Notes: generated by a model from the letters alone, not told the origin. A DNA stretch of 64,000 nucleotides from Actinomyces lilanjuaniae (GCF_003606385.1 NZ_CP032514.1:1-64000); one strand, 5' to 3'; counted from the stretch's first letter, positions 30,669 to 40,002 are shown. Numbers and translations: made by a program.

Positions 30669-31499
30669 GTGTCAGCACCGTATGACAGGACTACAGAGGG
30701 CCAGGGCGGAGCCGGTGCGCCGGTGGCCCGCGCAAGAGCGGCCAGCCGTGGGCACCATGCCGCAGCACCCGGGGGCAGGGCTGCCGCCGCTGCCGGGTCC
30801 GGGGGCGTCCGGGCGGTGCGAGCCGGGTCGGTGTTCCGGGTCCTGATGCTGGTCAACCTTGTCGTCGCAGCGGCCTCGGCAACTACTTTCTACGGGAGGT
30901 ATCACACCCAGGGTGCCGTGTCGGAGTTTCTGGGGCTGGTCTACGAGATGGTGACCCTTGACGCCGAACAGGGTGTCGCTACATGGCTGTCCTCTCTGCT
31001 GTGGGCTGTGATCGGGGTGGTCGCCCTGTTCTACAGCCTTGCCGCGCGGCGTTTTTCCCTGTCCTGGGGCTTCTTCGCTGCCGTGGGCCTGGCGGCCTCG
31101 CTTGACGAGTACGCCGAGCTGCACGAGCGGCTTCGTGCTGTCGGGGAGCGCATGCAGCCTTACCTGCCCTTCCAGGTCTCCTACACGTGGGTGCTGCCGG
31201 GCGCGGTCATCGCGGTGGTCGTGGTCGCGGTGCTGGCAAGGCTCGTTCTGTCGCTACCTGGTGGGGCGCGAGGGCTCCTTGTCGTAGCGGGCCTGATCTT
31301 CCTTACCGGGGCCGTCGTCCTGGAGACCCTGGCCGGAGCGCTCAAGGACGGCTACGGGGGGACTGCAGGACTGCTGTACTGGTCCTTCTCCCAGGCTGAG
31401 GAGCTCCTAGAGCTGACCGGGGTCTCGCTGGCGCTGTCTGCACTGCTGTCCCTGACGGCGTGGGACCCTACTCACCACGCCCTGCGTGTCATGGTGTGA
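30669..31499 (+). CDS. Uncharacterised multi-pass membrane protein
   Basis: I do not recognise the family. From GTG 30669 (GGAAGG about eight bases upstream) the product is 276 residues. A 55-residue Ala/Gly/Arg-rich N-terminus is followed by about six membrane segments. A polar segment SLDEYAELHERLR near the middle places an acidic and a histidine residue next to the membrane, and the last loop holds SFSQAEELLELTG. Upstream in-frame starts at 30573 and near 30640 are possible. No operon partner is evident; mtnN is convergent. Confidence 0.65.
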   Translation: MSAPYDRTTEGQGGAGAPVARARAASRGHHAAAPGGRAAAAAGSGGVRAVRAGSVFRVLMLVNLVVAAASATTFYGRYHTQGAVSEFLGLVYEMVTLDAEQGVATWLSSLLWAVIGVVALFYSLAARRFSLSWGFFAAVGLAASLDEYAELHERLRAVGERMQPYLPFQVSYTWVLPGAVIAVVVVAVLARLVLSLPGGARGLLVVAGLIFLTGAVVLETLAGALKDGYGGTAGLLYWSFSQAEELLELTGVSLALSALLSLTAWDPTHHALRVMV

Positions 31500-31680
31500 G
31501 ACAGAGGTGCCGGGCGGGGCTGCCCAACACCAGCCTTGCCTGCAGCTCCTCCATTCCTCCATGAGCGCATCGCCGCACCTGCCACTGACCGGCGTGCGCT
31601 ACCGTCGCGAGGACTACTGAGACGGGTGGCGCCGTTACTACCGTTACTACAAGGGCTAGTTCCGCTGCCCTTGGCCCAGC

Positions 31681-32460
31681 CTAGCCCAGCAGGGCCAGGA
31701 TGACCGCGGCGCTGCGGGCTGCGGCCTCCTGTGCCCCCATGTGGAAGTCCCGGCCCGCCTGGGGGCCGCACAGGTCGGAGACCCCGCGCACGGACAAGAA
31801 GGGGAGGCTGGCGCTTGCGGCCACCTGGGCCAGGGCGGTGGACTCCATGTCTGTGCTGATGGCGGAGGGGAAGATCTCGCGGACCTTGGCCACGTTGGAC
31901 TCGGTGACAAAGGAGTTGCCAGCCAGCATCTGACCGACACGGATGTGCGCTTGCCCGGAGGAGGGTGTGGCTGACTGTAGGGCGGGCTCACCCACCCGGC
32001 CCAGCCTGGCCAGCAGGGAGGGAGCCCCGTGGAAGATCTCGGGCTGGCCGGGCGTCTGGCCGTGCAGGTAGCCGAAGGCGGTGGCGTCGGCGTCGGCAAA
32101 GGCCAGGGCGGTGGACACACACACGTCGCCCACTTCCACCTGGGGCCCCAGCCCGCCGGTCGTGCCTGCGGAGACGACGACCTGCGGGCGCACCTGGGTC
32201 AGGGCGGCGGTCAGGGCGGAGGCCGCCGCGACCAGGCCGATGCCCGAGCGCACCAGGACCAGCTCGCGGGAGGCAGCAGGGGCGGCAGAGGATGCGGCCG
32301 GGTCCGGGGGCAGTGCCAGGCTCCAGGCCTCGGCGGAGCCCAGCAGCGGCACAGGGTCGGCGCCGTCGAGCCTGGGCAGAGCGTCCAGGAAGGGCTGGGA
32401 CTCCTCGGGCATCGCTACCGAGATGACCGCGGCAGCTGGACGGGGCGCGGCTGACGTCAT
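31681..32460 (-). CDS. mtnN: 5'-methylthioadenosine/S-adenosylhomocysteine nucleosidase
   Basis: This enzyme removes adenine from methylthioadenosine and S-adenosylhomocysteine, supplying S-ribosylhomocysteine to LuxS. The 259-residue product shows the nucleoside phosphorylase fold. An N-terminal AVISVAMPEESQPFLD contains the catalytic Glu, and VLVRSGIGLVAAASAL and VVSAGTTGGLG follow. The nucleoside-binding STDMESTALAQVA and active-site SVRGVSDLCG lie toward the C-terminus. It is about 30 residues longer than the E. coli enzyme because of an Ala/Pro-rich insertion near 45-62. luxS lies 1.3 kb away on the same strand. Confidence 0.9.
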   Translation of the reverse strand: MTSAAPRPAAAVISVAMPEESQPFLDALPRLDGADPVPLLGSAEAWSLALPPDPAASSAAPAASRELVLVRSGIGLVAAASALTAALTQVRPQVVVSAGTTGGLGPQVEVGDVCVSTALAFADADATAFGYLHGQTPGQPEIFHGAPSLLARLGRVGEPALQSATPSSGQAHIRVGQMLAGNSFVTESNVAKVREIFPSAISTDMESTALAQVAASASLPFLSVRGVSDLCGPQAGRDFHMGAQEAAARSAAVILALLG

Positions 32461-33068
32461 GGGAGAAGCCTAAGGGGTCGGTGGTGCGGTGTCCGTACCC
32501 GTCGGCGGACCAGTAGCTGCGCCTGCCAGCGAACCGGGTGCTGTGAACCTGCAACTGTCCAGGCCGATGAGCCGGCCGTCGTCGTCCACGCCGTGGCAGC
32601 GCGGCATGCCGGGCGGGTCAAAGGTGTCCTGCGCTCTGGCTGGCACCTGTGGTCCAGGGGCTACTCGGACGCTGCGGCAGCGCGGGGCATATACCTGCTG
32701 GGGCCGTTTCAGGTGGGCGGGAGTAGCGTGACCCTGCCTGGCGCGAATCCTGGCGAGGTGAAGACTGTCTGGCACAGGTGGAGCGCCGTGAGCCTGCCTC
32801 ACGCTCCGTGGCACTCCGGCTCACGTTCCGTGGTGCTCGAGGTGTCCAGACAGGCTGGCATGAAACAGGCTCCTGTCAGCACCCTCTATCCTGACGCGAC
32901 TCGCGCCAGCCCACTTCGCACGGTTCCTGCTGAGGTAGAAGTACTCAGAATAGTTGTCTCGCTCTGTCTGAGAAGTATGACAGGTGCTGCGGCACTGGGG
33001 TCCCGGCTACAGGGTGCTGTGGCGGCACTGCCGCATTGGCAGGTACCTGTGAGTGCCCGTGAGCACGC
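32461..33068. other. Gene-free spacer between mtnN and the toxin gene
   Basis: About 600 bases with no supported gene. Long frames on both strands (for example 32593-33081 plus and 32470-32814 minus) show no domain. A 22-base imperfect tandem duplication lies at 32798-32819 and 32820-32841 (CTCACGCTCCGTGG and CTCACGTTCCGTGG cores). It may be eroded former coding sequence. Confidence 0.45.
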
Positions 33069-33329
33069 TCACCGTTGGTAGACCTCGCGACGGTGGGCGG
33101 TCCGAATAATGGACACGAGCAGCTCGGAGTCGACGACGTCGTAGATGAGCCGGTAGTCACCAGCCCGGATACGCCACGCCGTGCGCTCTCCGACCAGCTT
33201 TCTGGCGCCGTCGGGCCGAGGATTGTCAGCCAGTTGCTCTATGGCGCTAAGTACCCGGTCGCGCGCGGGACGGCGAATCTTTCTTACCTGACGCGCCGCA
33301 GCCGCAGTGAGTTCGACCCGGTAGCTCAC
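33069..33329 (-). CDS. RelE/ParE-family toxin
   Basis: An 86-residue small basic protein with the RelE/ParE fold: MSYRVELTAAAARQVRKI (first strand and helix), the basic RRPARDRVLSAIEQL helix, and WRIRAGDYRLIYDV followed by SIIRTAHRREVYQR. RelE members cleave mRNA in the ribosome. The ATG overlaps the antitoxin stop by four bases, which is the classic antitoxin-first arrangement. Members of this superfamily that act on gyrase cannot be excluded. Confidence 0.88.
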   Translation of the reverse strand: MSYRVELTAAAARQVRKIRRPARDRVLSAIEQLADNPRPDGARKLVGERTAWRIRAGDYRLIYDVVDSELLVSIIRTAHRREVYQR

Positions 33330-33589
33330 GAGGTCAGGCTGGCACGCAGTTCGTCAAGTGATACCCGGGTACCGTCGTCGCTCGCCCTGGCCTCACGGTA
33401 GGCGGCAACGTCCTGAGCCATCTCCAGTTCCTCAAGCATTTCAAGATCGGCCGGGCTGATCATGACGGCCGCGAGCCTTCCGTTGCGGGTCACGCCAATA
33501 CGCTCCCCCGCGTACATGGCCCGACCCAGTACCTCGGAGAGGCGGCTGCGCAGCTCGCGTGTGGAGACCTTGTCGGTCAATGTATCCAT
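33326..33589 (-). CDS. Phd/YefM-family antitoxin
   Basis: An 87-residue antitoxin. The N-terminal half (KVSTRELRSRLSEVLGRAMYAGERIGVTR, shown here in part) is the Phd/YefM DNA-binding and dimerisation domain. The acidic C-terminus (YREARASDDGTRVSLDELRASL) would wrap the toxin. The frame is open upstream, but the ATG at 33589 gives the family length, and a palindromic operator lies about 27 bases before it. Confidence 0.88.
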   Translation of the reverse strand: MDTLTDKVSTRELRSRLSEVLGRAMYAGERIGVTRNGRLAAVMISPADLEMLEELEMAQDVAAYREARASDDGTRVSLDELRASLTS

Positions 33590-33615
33590 GGAGCAAGAGT
33601 AGCAGTCGTGCTCAC

Positions 33616-33636
33616 TGTGTACACAATGCTTTGTGT
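33616..33636 (-). promoter_or_regulatory. Candidate Phd/YefM operator
   Basis: A perfect ten-base palindrome TGTGTACACA (33616-33625) has the hexamer TGTACA at its centre, the core known for YefM operators. It overlaps a second inverted repeat, ACACAA/TTGTGT (33621-33626 and 33631-33636). The position just upstream of the antitoxin start fits autoregulation of the pair. Confidence 0.55.
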
Positions 33637-33804
33637 GACGGATGATGAGCATGGCCGACCGGCAGGTGGCTGGCGATGCAGCGACAGCCAGCGGCGCGCC
33701 CGTGCCGCCGCCATGGTGGACACGTTCTTCAACACTGCCATGATGCCCCGGCAGATGTACGCCGAGGCGCTGCGCCCGGTGGTGGCGCCTCACAGGCGGT
33801 GCGA

Positions 33805-34383
33805 TCAGGCCATGACCTGCTCCCACTCCTGGCGCGCGGCCAGGAAGGCGCGTACGGCCTCCTGGGCGGCGGGCAGCGAGTGGTGGGCGCCCCAGCCGCA
33901 CTGGACCTCGTTGGCGGCGGGCACCTCGGTGGCCTCCAGGATATCGCGGCAGGTGGCCTCCAGCGCCGTCAGGAAGTCCCGCGGCTCCAGGCCCAAGGTC
34001 AGGGCGTAGAAGCCCGTCTGGCAGCCCATGGGGGAGAAGTCGATGAGCCGGTCGGTGTGGTTGCGCATAAGCTCGGCGCACAGGTGCTCCACGGAGTGAA
34101 CCGCCTCCATCTCCAGGTGGTCGCGGTTGGGCTGGCAGAAGCGGACGTCGTACTTGACCAGCACGTCCCCACCGGGAAGCTCCTTGCGGTCGGCGACGCG
34201 CACATAGGGTGCGGACACGGCGCGGTGGTCCAGGTTGAAGGACTCCACGTTCATCCGGAGGGTCGTCCGGGAGGCGGTCTCAGAGCCTGCGGACACGGGC
34301 GCGGCACCGGTCGCGGCGGGCTCGGAGGCGGACGTCGTGGCGGTCGTGGTTGAGGAGGCGGCCGGGTCGCTCACGCTGGTCAT
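33805..34383 (-). CDS. luxS: S-ribosylhomocysteine lyase LuxS
   Basis: LuxS converts S-ribosylhomocysteine to homocysteine and the precursor of autoinducer-2. The 192-residue frame contains the metal site HSVEH (His96, Glu99, His100) with the third ligand Cys162 in QCGWGAHH, and the catalytic Cys121 in GCQTGFY. About 40 N-terminal residues are Ser/Thr/Ala-rich and absent from typical 150-160 residue LuxS. The true start could be GTG 34374 (GGGAG nearby) or Met44 at 34254, which lacks a ribosome site. Together with mtnN it completes the activated-methyl recycling route. Confidence 0.95.
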   Translation of the reverse strand: MTSVSDPAASSTTTATTSASEPAATGAAPVSAGSETASRTTLRMNVESFNLDHRAVSAPYVRVADRKELPGGDVLVKYDVRFCQPNRDHLEMEAVHSVEHLCAELMRNHTDRLIDFSPMGCQTGFYALTLGLEPRDFLTALEATCRDILEATEVPAANEVQCGWGAHHSLPAAQEAVRAFLAARQEWEQVMA

Positions 34384-34650
34384 GCTCCCAGCCTAGGACT
34401 TGTGCGAAGGCTCTGCGAAGAGTCCGTGGCACGGAGGCTCCTCCGGCAGCGGCCCCGGTCCACAGCACGTGTGCCCAGGGCGTCCGCGCGAAGGGCGTAT
34501 GGGCCGGTGGCTGGCGGGGCCGGGGGTCGCCCGGCCGAGCAGCCTGTACCCGAGGTCCTACCTGGGTTCGCAGCCGTGCTCTAGCATGGAACGCTGCTAG
34601 CCCTGGAAGTCGACTTGGTAGTCAACCTGGTAGTCGAGGAGGAGGACCAG

Positions 34651-36081
34651 ATGCCGCAGGTGCGCACCCGGCCCGCACGCCCAGCCCGCCAGGACAGGCG
34701 CCCGCCCCTAGGCAGGAAGGAACGCATCGGCCTGGTCCTGGCCGTCGTCGTCTTCCTGGCGCCGCTGCTGGTGGACGTGCCGGACCTGGACCCGGTGGGT
34801 GAGCGCATGCTGTCCGTCTTCCTGCTGGCCATCGTGCTGTGGGTGACCGAGGCGATCCCCCTGGTGGCCACGGCGGTGCTCGTCATCGGCCTGGAGATCC
34901 TCCTGGTCTCCGACCAGGCCCTGCTGGCTGTCCCAGAGGACTCCCCGGAGTACTCCAGCTTTCTGGAGGCCCTGGCCAACCCTGTCATCATCCTGTTCCT
35001 GGGCGGGTTCCTCATCGCCGACGGCGCCGCCAAGTACCACCTGGACCGCAACCTCGCCGCCGTCCTCATCCGCCCCTTCACCGGCTCGGCTCGCACCACG
35101 GTGCTGGGCCTGATGGTCATCACCGCCCTGCTGAGCATGTTCATGTCCAACACGGCCACCACGGCCACCATGTTCGCCGTGCTCATCCCCATCCTCGGCG
35201 CCCTGCCGCAGGGGCGCCCCCGCGCCGGCGTGGCCCTGTCCATCCCCGTGGCCGCCAACGTGGGGGGCATCGGCACCCCGGTGGGCACCCCGCCCAACGC
35301 TATCGCCCTGGGCGCCCTGGCGGAGGCGGGCTACCACATCTCCTTCGCGCAGTGGATGCTCATGGCCGTCCCCCTCATGCTCGTCATCCTCCTGGCGGCC
35401 TGGCTGCTGCTCATCATCCTGTTCATTCCCCGCGGCCTGGGTATTGACCTGGACATGACAGCCTCCTGGGACACCGACCGCAAGGCTGTCATCTTCTACG
35501 CCATTGCTGCTGCGACCATCATCTTGTGGATGACTGAGAACCTCCACGGGCTGAGCGCCAACGTGGTCGGCTTCCTGGCGGTGGTGGCTCTCCTGGTCAC
35601 CCAGGTCATGGACGGCTCGGACCTGGGCCGCCTGTCCTGGCCGGTGCTGTGGCTGGTGGCCGGGGGCATCGCCCTGGGCGACGGTGTGGGCTCCACCGGC
35701 CTGGACGCGTGGATCCTTGGCCTGTTCCGCTGGGAGTCCATGGGGGCGCTGGTGGTGCTCATTGTCATGGGCCTGCTGGGCCTGGTCATGTCCAACGTCA
35801 TCAGCCACTCCGCGGCCTCCAACCTGCTCATCCCCCTGGCTATGGGTCTGGCTACCGGTATCGGGGGCCTGGACCCGGTGACCATCGCCGTGGTGCTGGC
35901 CCTGGCCTGCTCCCTGGGGATGAGCCTGCCGATCTCCACCCCGCCCAACGCCATCGCCTACGCCACCGGCGAGGTCTCCACCGCTGACATGGCCAGGACC
36001 GGCATCATCGTGGGCCTCGTGGGCACCGTCGTCCTGGTGCTGGTCATGCCCACCTTCTGGTCGCTCATGGGGCTGCTGTGA
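34651..36081 (+). CDS. DASS/SLC13-family anion transporter
   Basis: A sodium-coupled dicarboxylate, sulfate or phosphate-type transporter. From ATG 34651 (strong GGAGGAGGA upstream) the product is 476 residues with about 11-12 membrane segments. The two inverted-repeat substrate loops carry the SLC13 signature MSNTATTATMF and, in the second half, STPPNAIAYATGE. NPVIILFLGGFLIADG is also characteristic. Its stop overlaps the start of the histidine kinase by four bases, so transport and signalling are probably co-regulated. The substrate cannot be told from sequence. Confidence 0.88.
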   Translation: MPQVRTRPARPARQDRRPPLGRKERIGLVLAVVVFLAPLLVDVPDLDPVGERMLSVFLLAIVLWVTEAIPLVATAVLVIGLEILLVSDQALLAVPEDSPEYSSFLEALANPVIILFLGGFLIADGAAKYHLDRNLAAVLIRPFTGSARTTVLGLMVITALLSMFMSNTATTATMFAVLIPILGALPQGRPRAGVALSIPVAANVGGIGTPVGTPPNAIALGALAEAGYHISFAQWMLMAVPLMLVILLAAWLLLIILFIPRGLGIDLDMTASWDTDRKAVIFYAIAAATIILWMTENLHGLSANVVGFLAVVALLVTQVMDGSDLGRLSWPVLWLVAGGIALGDGVGSTGLDAWILGLFRWESMGALVVLIVMGLLGLVMSNVISHSAASNLLIPLAMGLATGIGGLDPVTIAVVLALACSLGMSLPISTPPNAIAYATGEVSTADMARTGIIVGLVGTVVLVLVMPTFWSLMGLL

Positions 36082-38162
36082 CTACCTCCCCGCAGCGGCT
36101 GGTGGTCGCCGTTGTCTCCCCCGCCTCCTTGGGCGCCCAGGCCGCCCACGAGGTGGAGGGCGCGGTCGCCAAGGTCGCTGACGTCGTGCGCCTGCGCTCC
36201 CTGGGGGCGCTGCTGGCCCAGGCCGACGACCTGGGTACCGTGGCCCTCATCGTCGCCACCGACGAGGTCGGCAGCCTGGATGACGTCGCCGCTGCCGTGG
36301 AGCGCTTCCCCTCCCTGAGGACGGCGCGCCTGGTGCTGCTTACCGAGCGCACCGAGCTGAGTAACATCGGCCGGGCCATTGACGAGGACCTGGTCCACGA
36401 GGTGGTGGCGGTCCCCTGGACCCCGGGTGCCATAGCCACCCGGGCAGCCGCCCAGACCCGTCGCTGGATGCGTGACCACCTGCCCGACGACGACCGCCGT
36501 CGCCTCCTGGGCTCCCGGTCCGGGACGGAGCACTCTGGGCGCTCCCCGCTCCTGGAGACTCTGACCCACTCCCCGGAGGCGCTGACACGCGAGCTTATCA
36601 GGGCCTGCGAGGACGTCCTGGGACCGCGCCCCCGGCTGCGCCTGCCGCCCGGGGTGCGTCTGACCCACCAGGGACAGGCCGTGGACAGTGTGTACATCGT
36701 TGTCGAGGGCGCGGTGGCTCTGACCCGGGACACGCGAGTGGGGGAGGTGATCCTGCACCACGCCACCACCGGGCGCGTTATCGGCCTGGTGTCCCTGGCC
36801 TCCCAGGGCCGTGCCTTCGTCACCGCCACCACGACCACCGACGTGGACCTCATCCTGCTGTCCATTGAGCAACTCGACCGGGCCCTGGCTGAGAACCCGG
36901 CTACCGAGCAGGTCCTGGCCGCCCTGCTCATCGGCTCCCTGACCAAGCGCCTGTCGCGCTCCGAGGTGCTCCAGGTGGAGAAGATCGAGCTGGCGGCAGC
37001 CCTGGACGCGGAGAAGGCCCAGGCCCAGGAGGCGCTGGAGGCCTTGGAGCAGGCACGCCTGGAGCTGCTGGCCCAGGAGCGTTTCGCCACCCTGGGCGAG
37101 CTGGCCGCAGGCATCGCCCACGAGCTCAACAACCCGGTGGCTGCCCTGGGGCGGGCGGCCGAGCACCTGCGCAGCGACGTCGCCGCGCTGCTGGCCTCCC
37201 ATCCCTCCGGGGAGCTTATCCGCTCTGTGGGAGAGGAGGCCCGCAGCCGCCCGGCAGCCTCCACCAGGCAGGAGCGTCAGGCCCGGCGGGCGCTGGAGGA
37301 GGTCGTGGGGGACCGTGACCTGGCCCGGCGCCTGGTGGCCGCCGGGGTCGGCGACCCTGACGACGCGCGCGCCCTGGCGGCCGCTCCCCACCACCTGGAG
37401 GAGGTGGAGCACGCTGCGGCGATCGGACGCAACGAGCGCAACATCGAGTTGGCGACCAGGAGGATCCGCGGCCTGGTGTCCTCTCTGCACACCTACGTGC
37501 GTCCCGAGGGGGAGATGGACGACGACGTGGACGTGCGCGAGGTCCTGGAGGACGCGCTGCGGCTGACCGCCCACCGGCTGCGTGGGGTGGAGGTAGAGCG
37601 CGACTACGAGGAGGTCCCCGTGGTGCGCGGCCGTGCTGGGGAGCTGGCCCAGGTATGGACCAACATCGTGGCCAACGCGGCGGACGCCTTGGCGACCACC
37701 AGCCAAGATGACGGCCGGGTCGTCCTGCGGGTGCGGGCCGAGCAGGCCGAGGACACCGAGCTGTTCCACACCCGGGACAGGCAGGACACCGGGGGCGCGC
37801 AGCCGCCCGGGGGTGCTGAGGAGGGCACGGGCGCCCGGGGTGGTGCGGGTCCTGGGGGTGGCGCGGGTCCTGTCGGCGTGCGTGTGGAGGTAGAGGACAA
37901 CGGGCCAGGGATCTCCCCGGAGGTCCTGCCCCGCATCTTTGAGCCGCGCTTCACCACCAAGCACGGCCAGGTGCGTTTTGGCCTGGGGCTGGGGATGGGA
38001 CTGGCCAGGAGCGTCGTCGACGCACACGAGGGCGCCATCTCCGTGGAGTCCCGGCCGGGACGTACGGTGGTGACCGTGCGGCTGCCCCGCGACCCCGCCC
38101 TGGTCAACGAGCCCCGCAGACCCGGCGACGGCAAGACGGCAGATGGCAAGGAGGACCCGTGA
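36078..38162 (+). CDS. Histidine kinase with cyclic-nucleotide-binding-like domain
   Basis: A soluble 694-residue sensor kinase. The N-terminal 125 residues resemble a degenerate receiver. A cNMP-binding-like domain follows (about 190-300; GVRLTHQGQAVDSVYIVVEG), then a coiled coil. The HisKA helix has His348 in GIAHELNNP. The HATPase domain has the N box WTNIVANAADAL and glycine boxes DNGPGIS and GLGLGMGLA. A roughly 45-residue Gly/Pro/Ala-rich insertion (37770-37880) separates the N and first G boxes. The GTG start overlaps the transporter stop, and the regulator gene overlaps its own stop by four bases. The ligand is unknown. Confidence 0.88.
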   Translation: MTTSPQRLVVAVVSPASLGAQAAHEVEGAVAKVADVVRLRSLGALLAQADDLGTVALIVATDEVGSLDDVAAAVERFPSLRTARLVLLTERTELSNIGRAIDEDLVHEVVAVPWTPGAIATRAAAQTRRWMRDHLPDDDRRRLLGSRSGTEHSGRSPLLETLTHSPEALTRELIRACEDVLGPRPRLRLPPGVRLTHQGQAVDSVYIVVEGAVALTRDTRVGEVILHHATTGRVIGLVSLASQGRAFVTATTTTDVDLILLSIEQLDRALAENPATEQVLAALLIGSLTKRLSRSEVLQVEKIELAAALDAEKAQAQEALEALEQARLELLAQERFATLGELAAGIAHELNNPVAALGRAAEHLRSDVAALLASHPSGELIRSVGEEARSRPAASTRQERQARRALEEVVGDRDLARRLVAAGVGDPDDARALAAAPHHLEEVEHAAAIGRNERNIELATRRIRGLVSSLHTYVRPEGEMDDDVDVREVLEDALRLTAHRLRGVEVERDYEEVPVVRGRAGELAQVWTNIVANAADALATTSQDDGRVVLRVRAEQAEDTELFHTRDRQDTGGAQPPGGAEEGTGARGGAGPGGGAGPVGVRVEVEDNGPGISPEVLPRIFEPRFTTKHGQVRFGLGLGMGLARSVVDAHEGAISVESRPGRTVVTVRLPRDPALVNEPRRPGDGKTADGKEDP

Positions 38163-38629
38163 AGCTGACTATCCTCGTCGTGGAGGACGAGCCGGAGGTG
38201 CGTGACGCCGTCGTGGCGGACCTGGAGCCCTTCTCCTCGGTGGTGCGTGTGGAGCCTGCCGAGGACGTCGAAGACGCCCTGGAGGTGGTCTCCGAGGTGG
38301 ACGACGACGGTGATGTTGTCGCCCTGGTGCTGGCCGACCACCGGCTGCCAGGGCGTACGGGTGTAGACATGCTGGTCCAGATGCGCAGTGACCATCGCAC
38401 CGCTAGCGCCCGCAAGGTCCTGGTCACGGGTCAGGCGGACCAGGCGGACACGATTCGTGCTGTCAACGAGGCCGGCCTGGACCACTACATCGCCAAGCCC
38501 TGGCAGCCTGAGCAGCTCCACGACGTGGTGCGTACCCAGCTGACGGACTTTGTGCTGGAGGTCGGCCTGGACCCGCTGCCCCACCTGCGCGCTCTGGACG
38601 GCCCCCGGGCCATGGAGGTGCTTCGCTAG
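38159..38629 (+). CDS. Receiver-only response regulator
   Basis: A 156-residue single receiver domain and likely partner of the preceding kinase. The acidic pocket VVEDE, phospho-acceptor Asp60 in LADHRLPG, Thr90 in LVTG and Lys113 in IAKPW are all present. A short C-terminal helix (QLTDFVLEVG) follows and no DNA-binding or enzymatic output domain is visible, so output must be through protein contact. The GTG start overlaps the kinase stop. Confidence 0.9.
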   Translation: MKLTILVVEDEPEVRDAVVADLEPFSSVVRVEPAEDVEDALEVVSEVDDDGDVVALVLADHRLPGRTGVDMLVQMRSDHRTASARKVLVTGQADQADTIRAVNEAGLDHYIAKPWQPEQLHDVVRTQLTDFVLEVGLDPLPHLRALDGPRAMEVLR

Positions 38630-38787
38630 GCAGCCTGAGTCTGCTGCAGGCTGGCCCCGGGCTGGTTCATGGTGCGGCGACGCTGCCTCACGCAGGCTGG
38701 GGTATCTGTGTGTCCATCCGGCCACATCCCGGGGCGCCCGGGCGGTTGCGGTGAGCAGGAGGTAGCGGTGCGTGCAAGGATGGCGCC

Positions 38788-40002
38788 ATGACCGCTGTGT
38801 CTTCGGTTTCCGCAGGCTCCTCAGACACCTCAGGCTCCTCAGACACCTTGGTGCCTTCCGTGTCCCATGTACAGGACGGGGCGAGTGACACCACCCGGCC
38901 GACGCGCAGCCAAGGCGAGGTGATTGTTGTCACAGTTGCGGCGCTTGTCGTGGCTGCGGTGGGTCTGTACATGGTTCGTTCGCTGGTGGCGCCCGCCTTT
39001 TTTGCCCTGACCCTGGTGGTGACCATCCGTCCGCTGGTGTCGTGGGCGGCGCGCCACCACGTGCCGCGAGGGATCGCGGCGGTGGGGGCGATCGCCATCC
39101 TCTACGCCTTTGTCCTCAGCCTGTTCGCCGCCCTAGGGGTGGCGGTCGCCCAGCTGGTGGACACGCTGCCTGGATACTCCTCCCGGTTCCAGCAGATCTG
39201 GGCCGACATCGAGAGGATGCTCACCTCCATGGGGGTGGACCAGGCCTCCCTCCTTGACCAGGCGACCAGTGCCCTGGACACCTCCCGGGTCGTGTCGCTG
39301 GCGCAGACGCTCCTGGAGCAGCTGACGTCTGCCGGGTCCATGATGATGATCATGGCCCTGGTCATCGTCTTCCTCATGTTCGACACCATGAGGATCGAGG
39401 GCCGGGTGCGGGCACTGGCTGAGTTCAAGCCGGAGATTGCTTCCGCCATGACGGGTTTTGCCGCCTCGGTGCGCTCCTACTGGCTCGTCTCCACCACCTT
39501 TGGCCTCATCGTCGCAGTGCTGGATGTCTTTGCCCTGTGGGCGCTCAACGTGCCGATGGCGGTCACCTGGGGCGTGGTCTCCTTCATCACCAACTACATT
39601 CCCAACATCGGCTTCGTCGTCGGGGTCATTCCCCCGGCGCTGCTGGCGCTGGTGGACTCCGGCCCGTGGACGGCCCTGTGGGTGGTGGTGGCCTACTCGG
39701 TCCTCAACTTTGTCATCCAGACCCTCATCCAGCCCAAGTTCACTGGCGACGCCGTGGGTCTCAACACCACCACGACCTTTGTCTCCCTCATGTTCTGGTC
39801 CACGGTCATCGGCGGGCTGGGGACGATCCTTGCGGTGCCGCTGACCCTGTTCGCCAAGGCGCTGCTCATCGACTCCGACCCGCGCTCGCGCTGGGTGGGG
39901 ATCTTTCTGACCGCCGGGGACCAGCCGCTGAAGGAGCAGGAGCCCGAGGCTCCTGATGCCCTGGGCGGTCCTGGGAAGGGACCTGAGAGGCTGCGGTCCT
40001 GA
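38788..40002 (+). CDS. AI-2E family transporter (UPF0118)
   Basis: A 404-residue membrane protein of the AI-2E family (TqsA/YdiK/PerM type). It has about eight membrane segments. Conserved family stretches are visible: FFALTLVVTIRPLVSW, a large periplasmic-type loop (about 110-180), WGVVSFITNYIPNIGFVVGVIPPALLAL and the QTLIQPKFTGDAVGLN segment. Family members have been linked to AI-2 export but also to ion transport, so the luxS nearby is only suggestive. The first 45 residues are Ser/Thr-rich and of unclear start. Confidence 0.88.
   Translation: MTAVSSVSAGSSDTSGSSDTLVPSVSHVQDGASDTTRPTRSQGEVIVVTVAALVVAAVGLYMVRSLVAPAFFALTLVVTIRPLVSWAARHHVPRGIAAVGAIAILYAFVLSLFAALGVAVAQLVDTLPGYSSRFQQIWADIERMLTSMGVDQASLLDQATSALDTSRVVSLAQTLLEQLTSAGSMMMIMALVIVFLMFDTMRIEGRVRALAEFKPEIASAMTGFAASVRSYWLVSTTFGLIVAVLDVFALWALNVPMAVTWGVVSFITNYIPNIGFVVGVIPPALLALVDSGPWTALWVVVAYSVLNFVIQTLIQPKFTGDAVGLNTTTTFVSLMFWSTVIGGLGTILAVPLTLFAKALLIDSDPRSRWVGIFLTAGDQPLKEQEPEAPDALGGPGKGPERLRS

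Noticed and set aside
32593..33081. 162-codon plus-strand frame between mtnN and the toxin gene
   Set aside because: It crosses a tandem duplication, has no recognisable domain and runs into the toxin gene on the other strand.
33590..34081. N-terminal extension of the antitoxin frame
   Set aside because: The extension is Arg/Gly/Pro-rich shadow sequence of luxS; the ATG at 33589 gives the normal Phd length.
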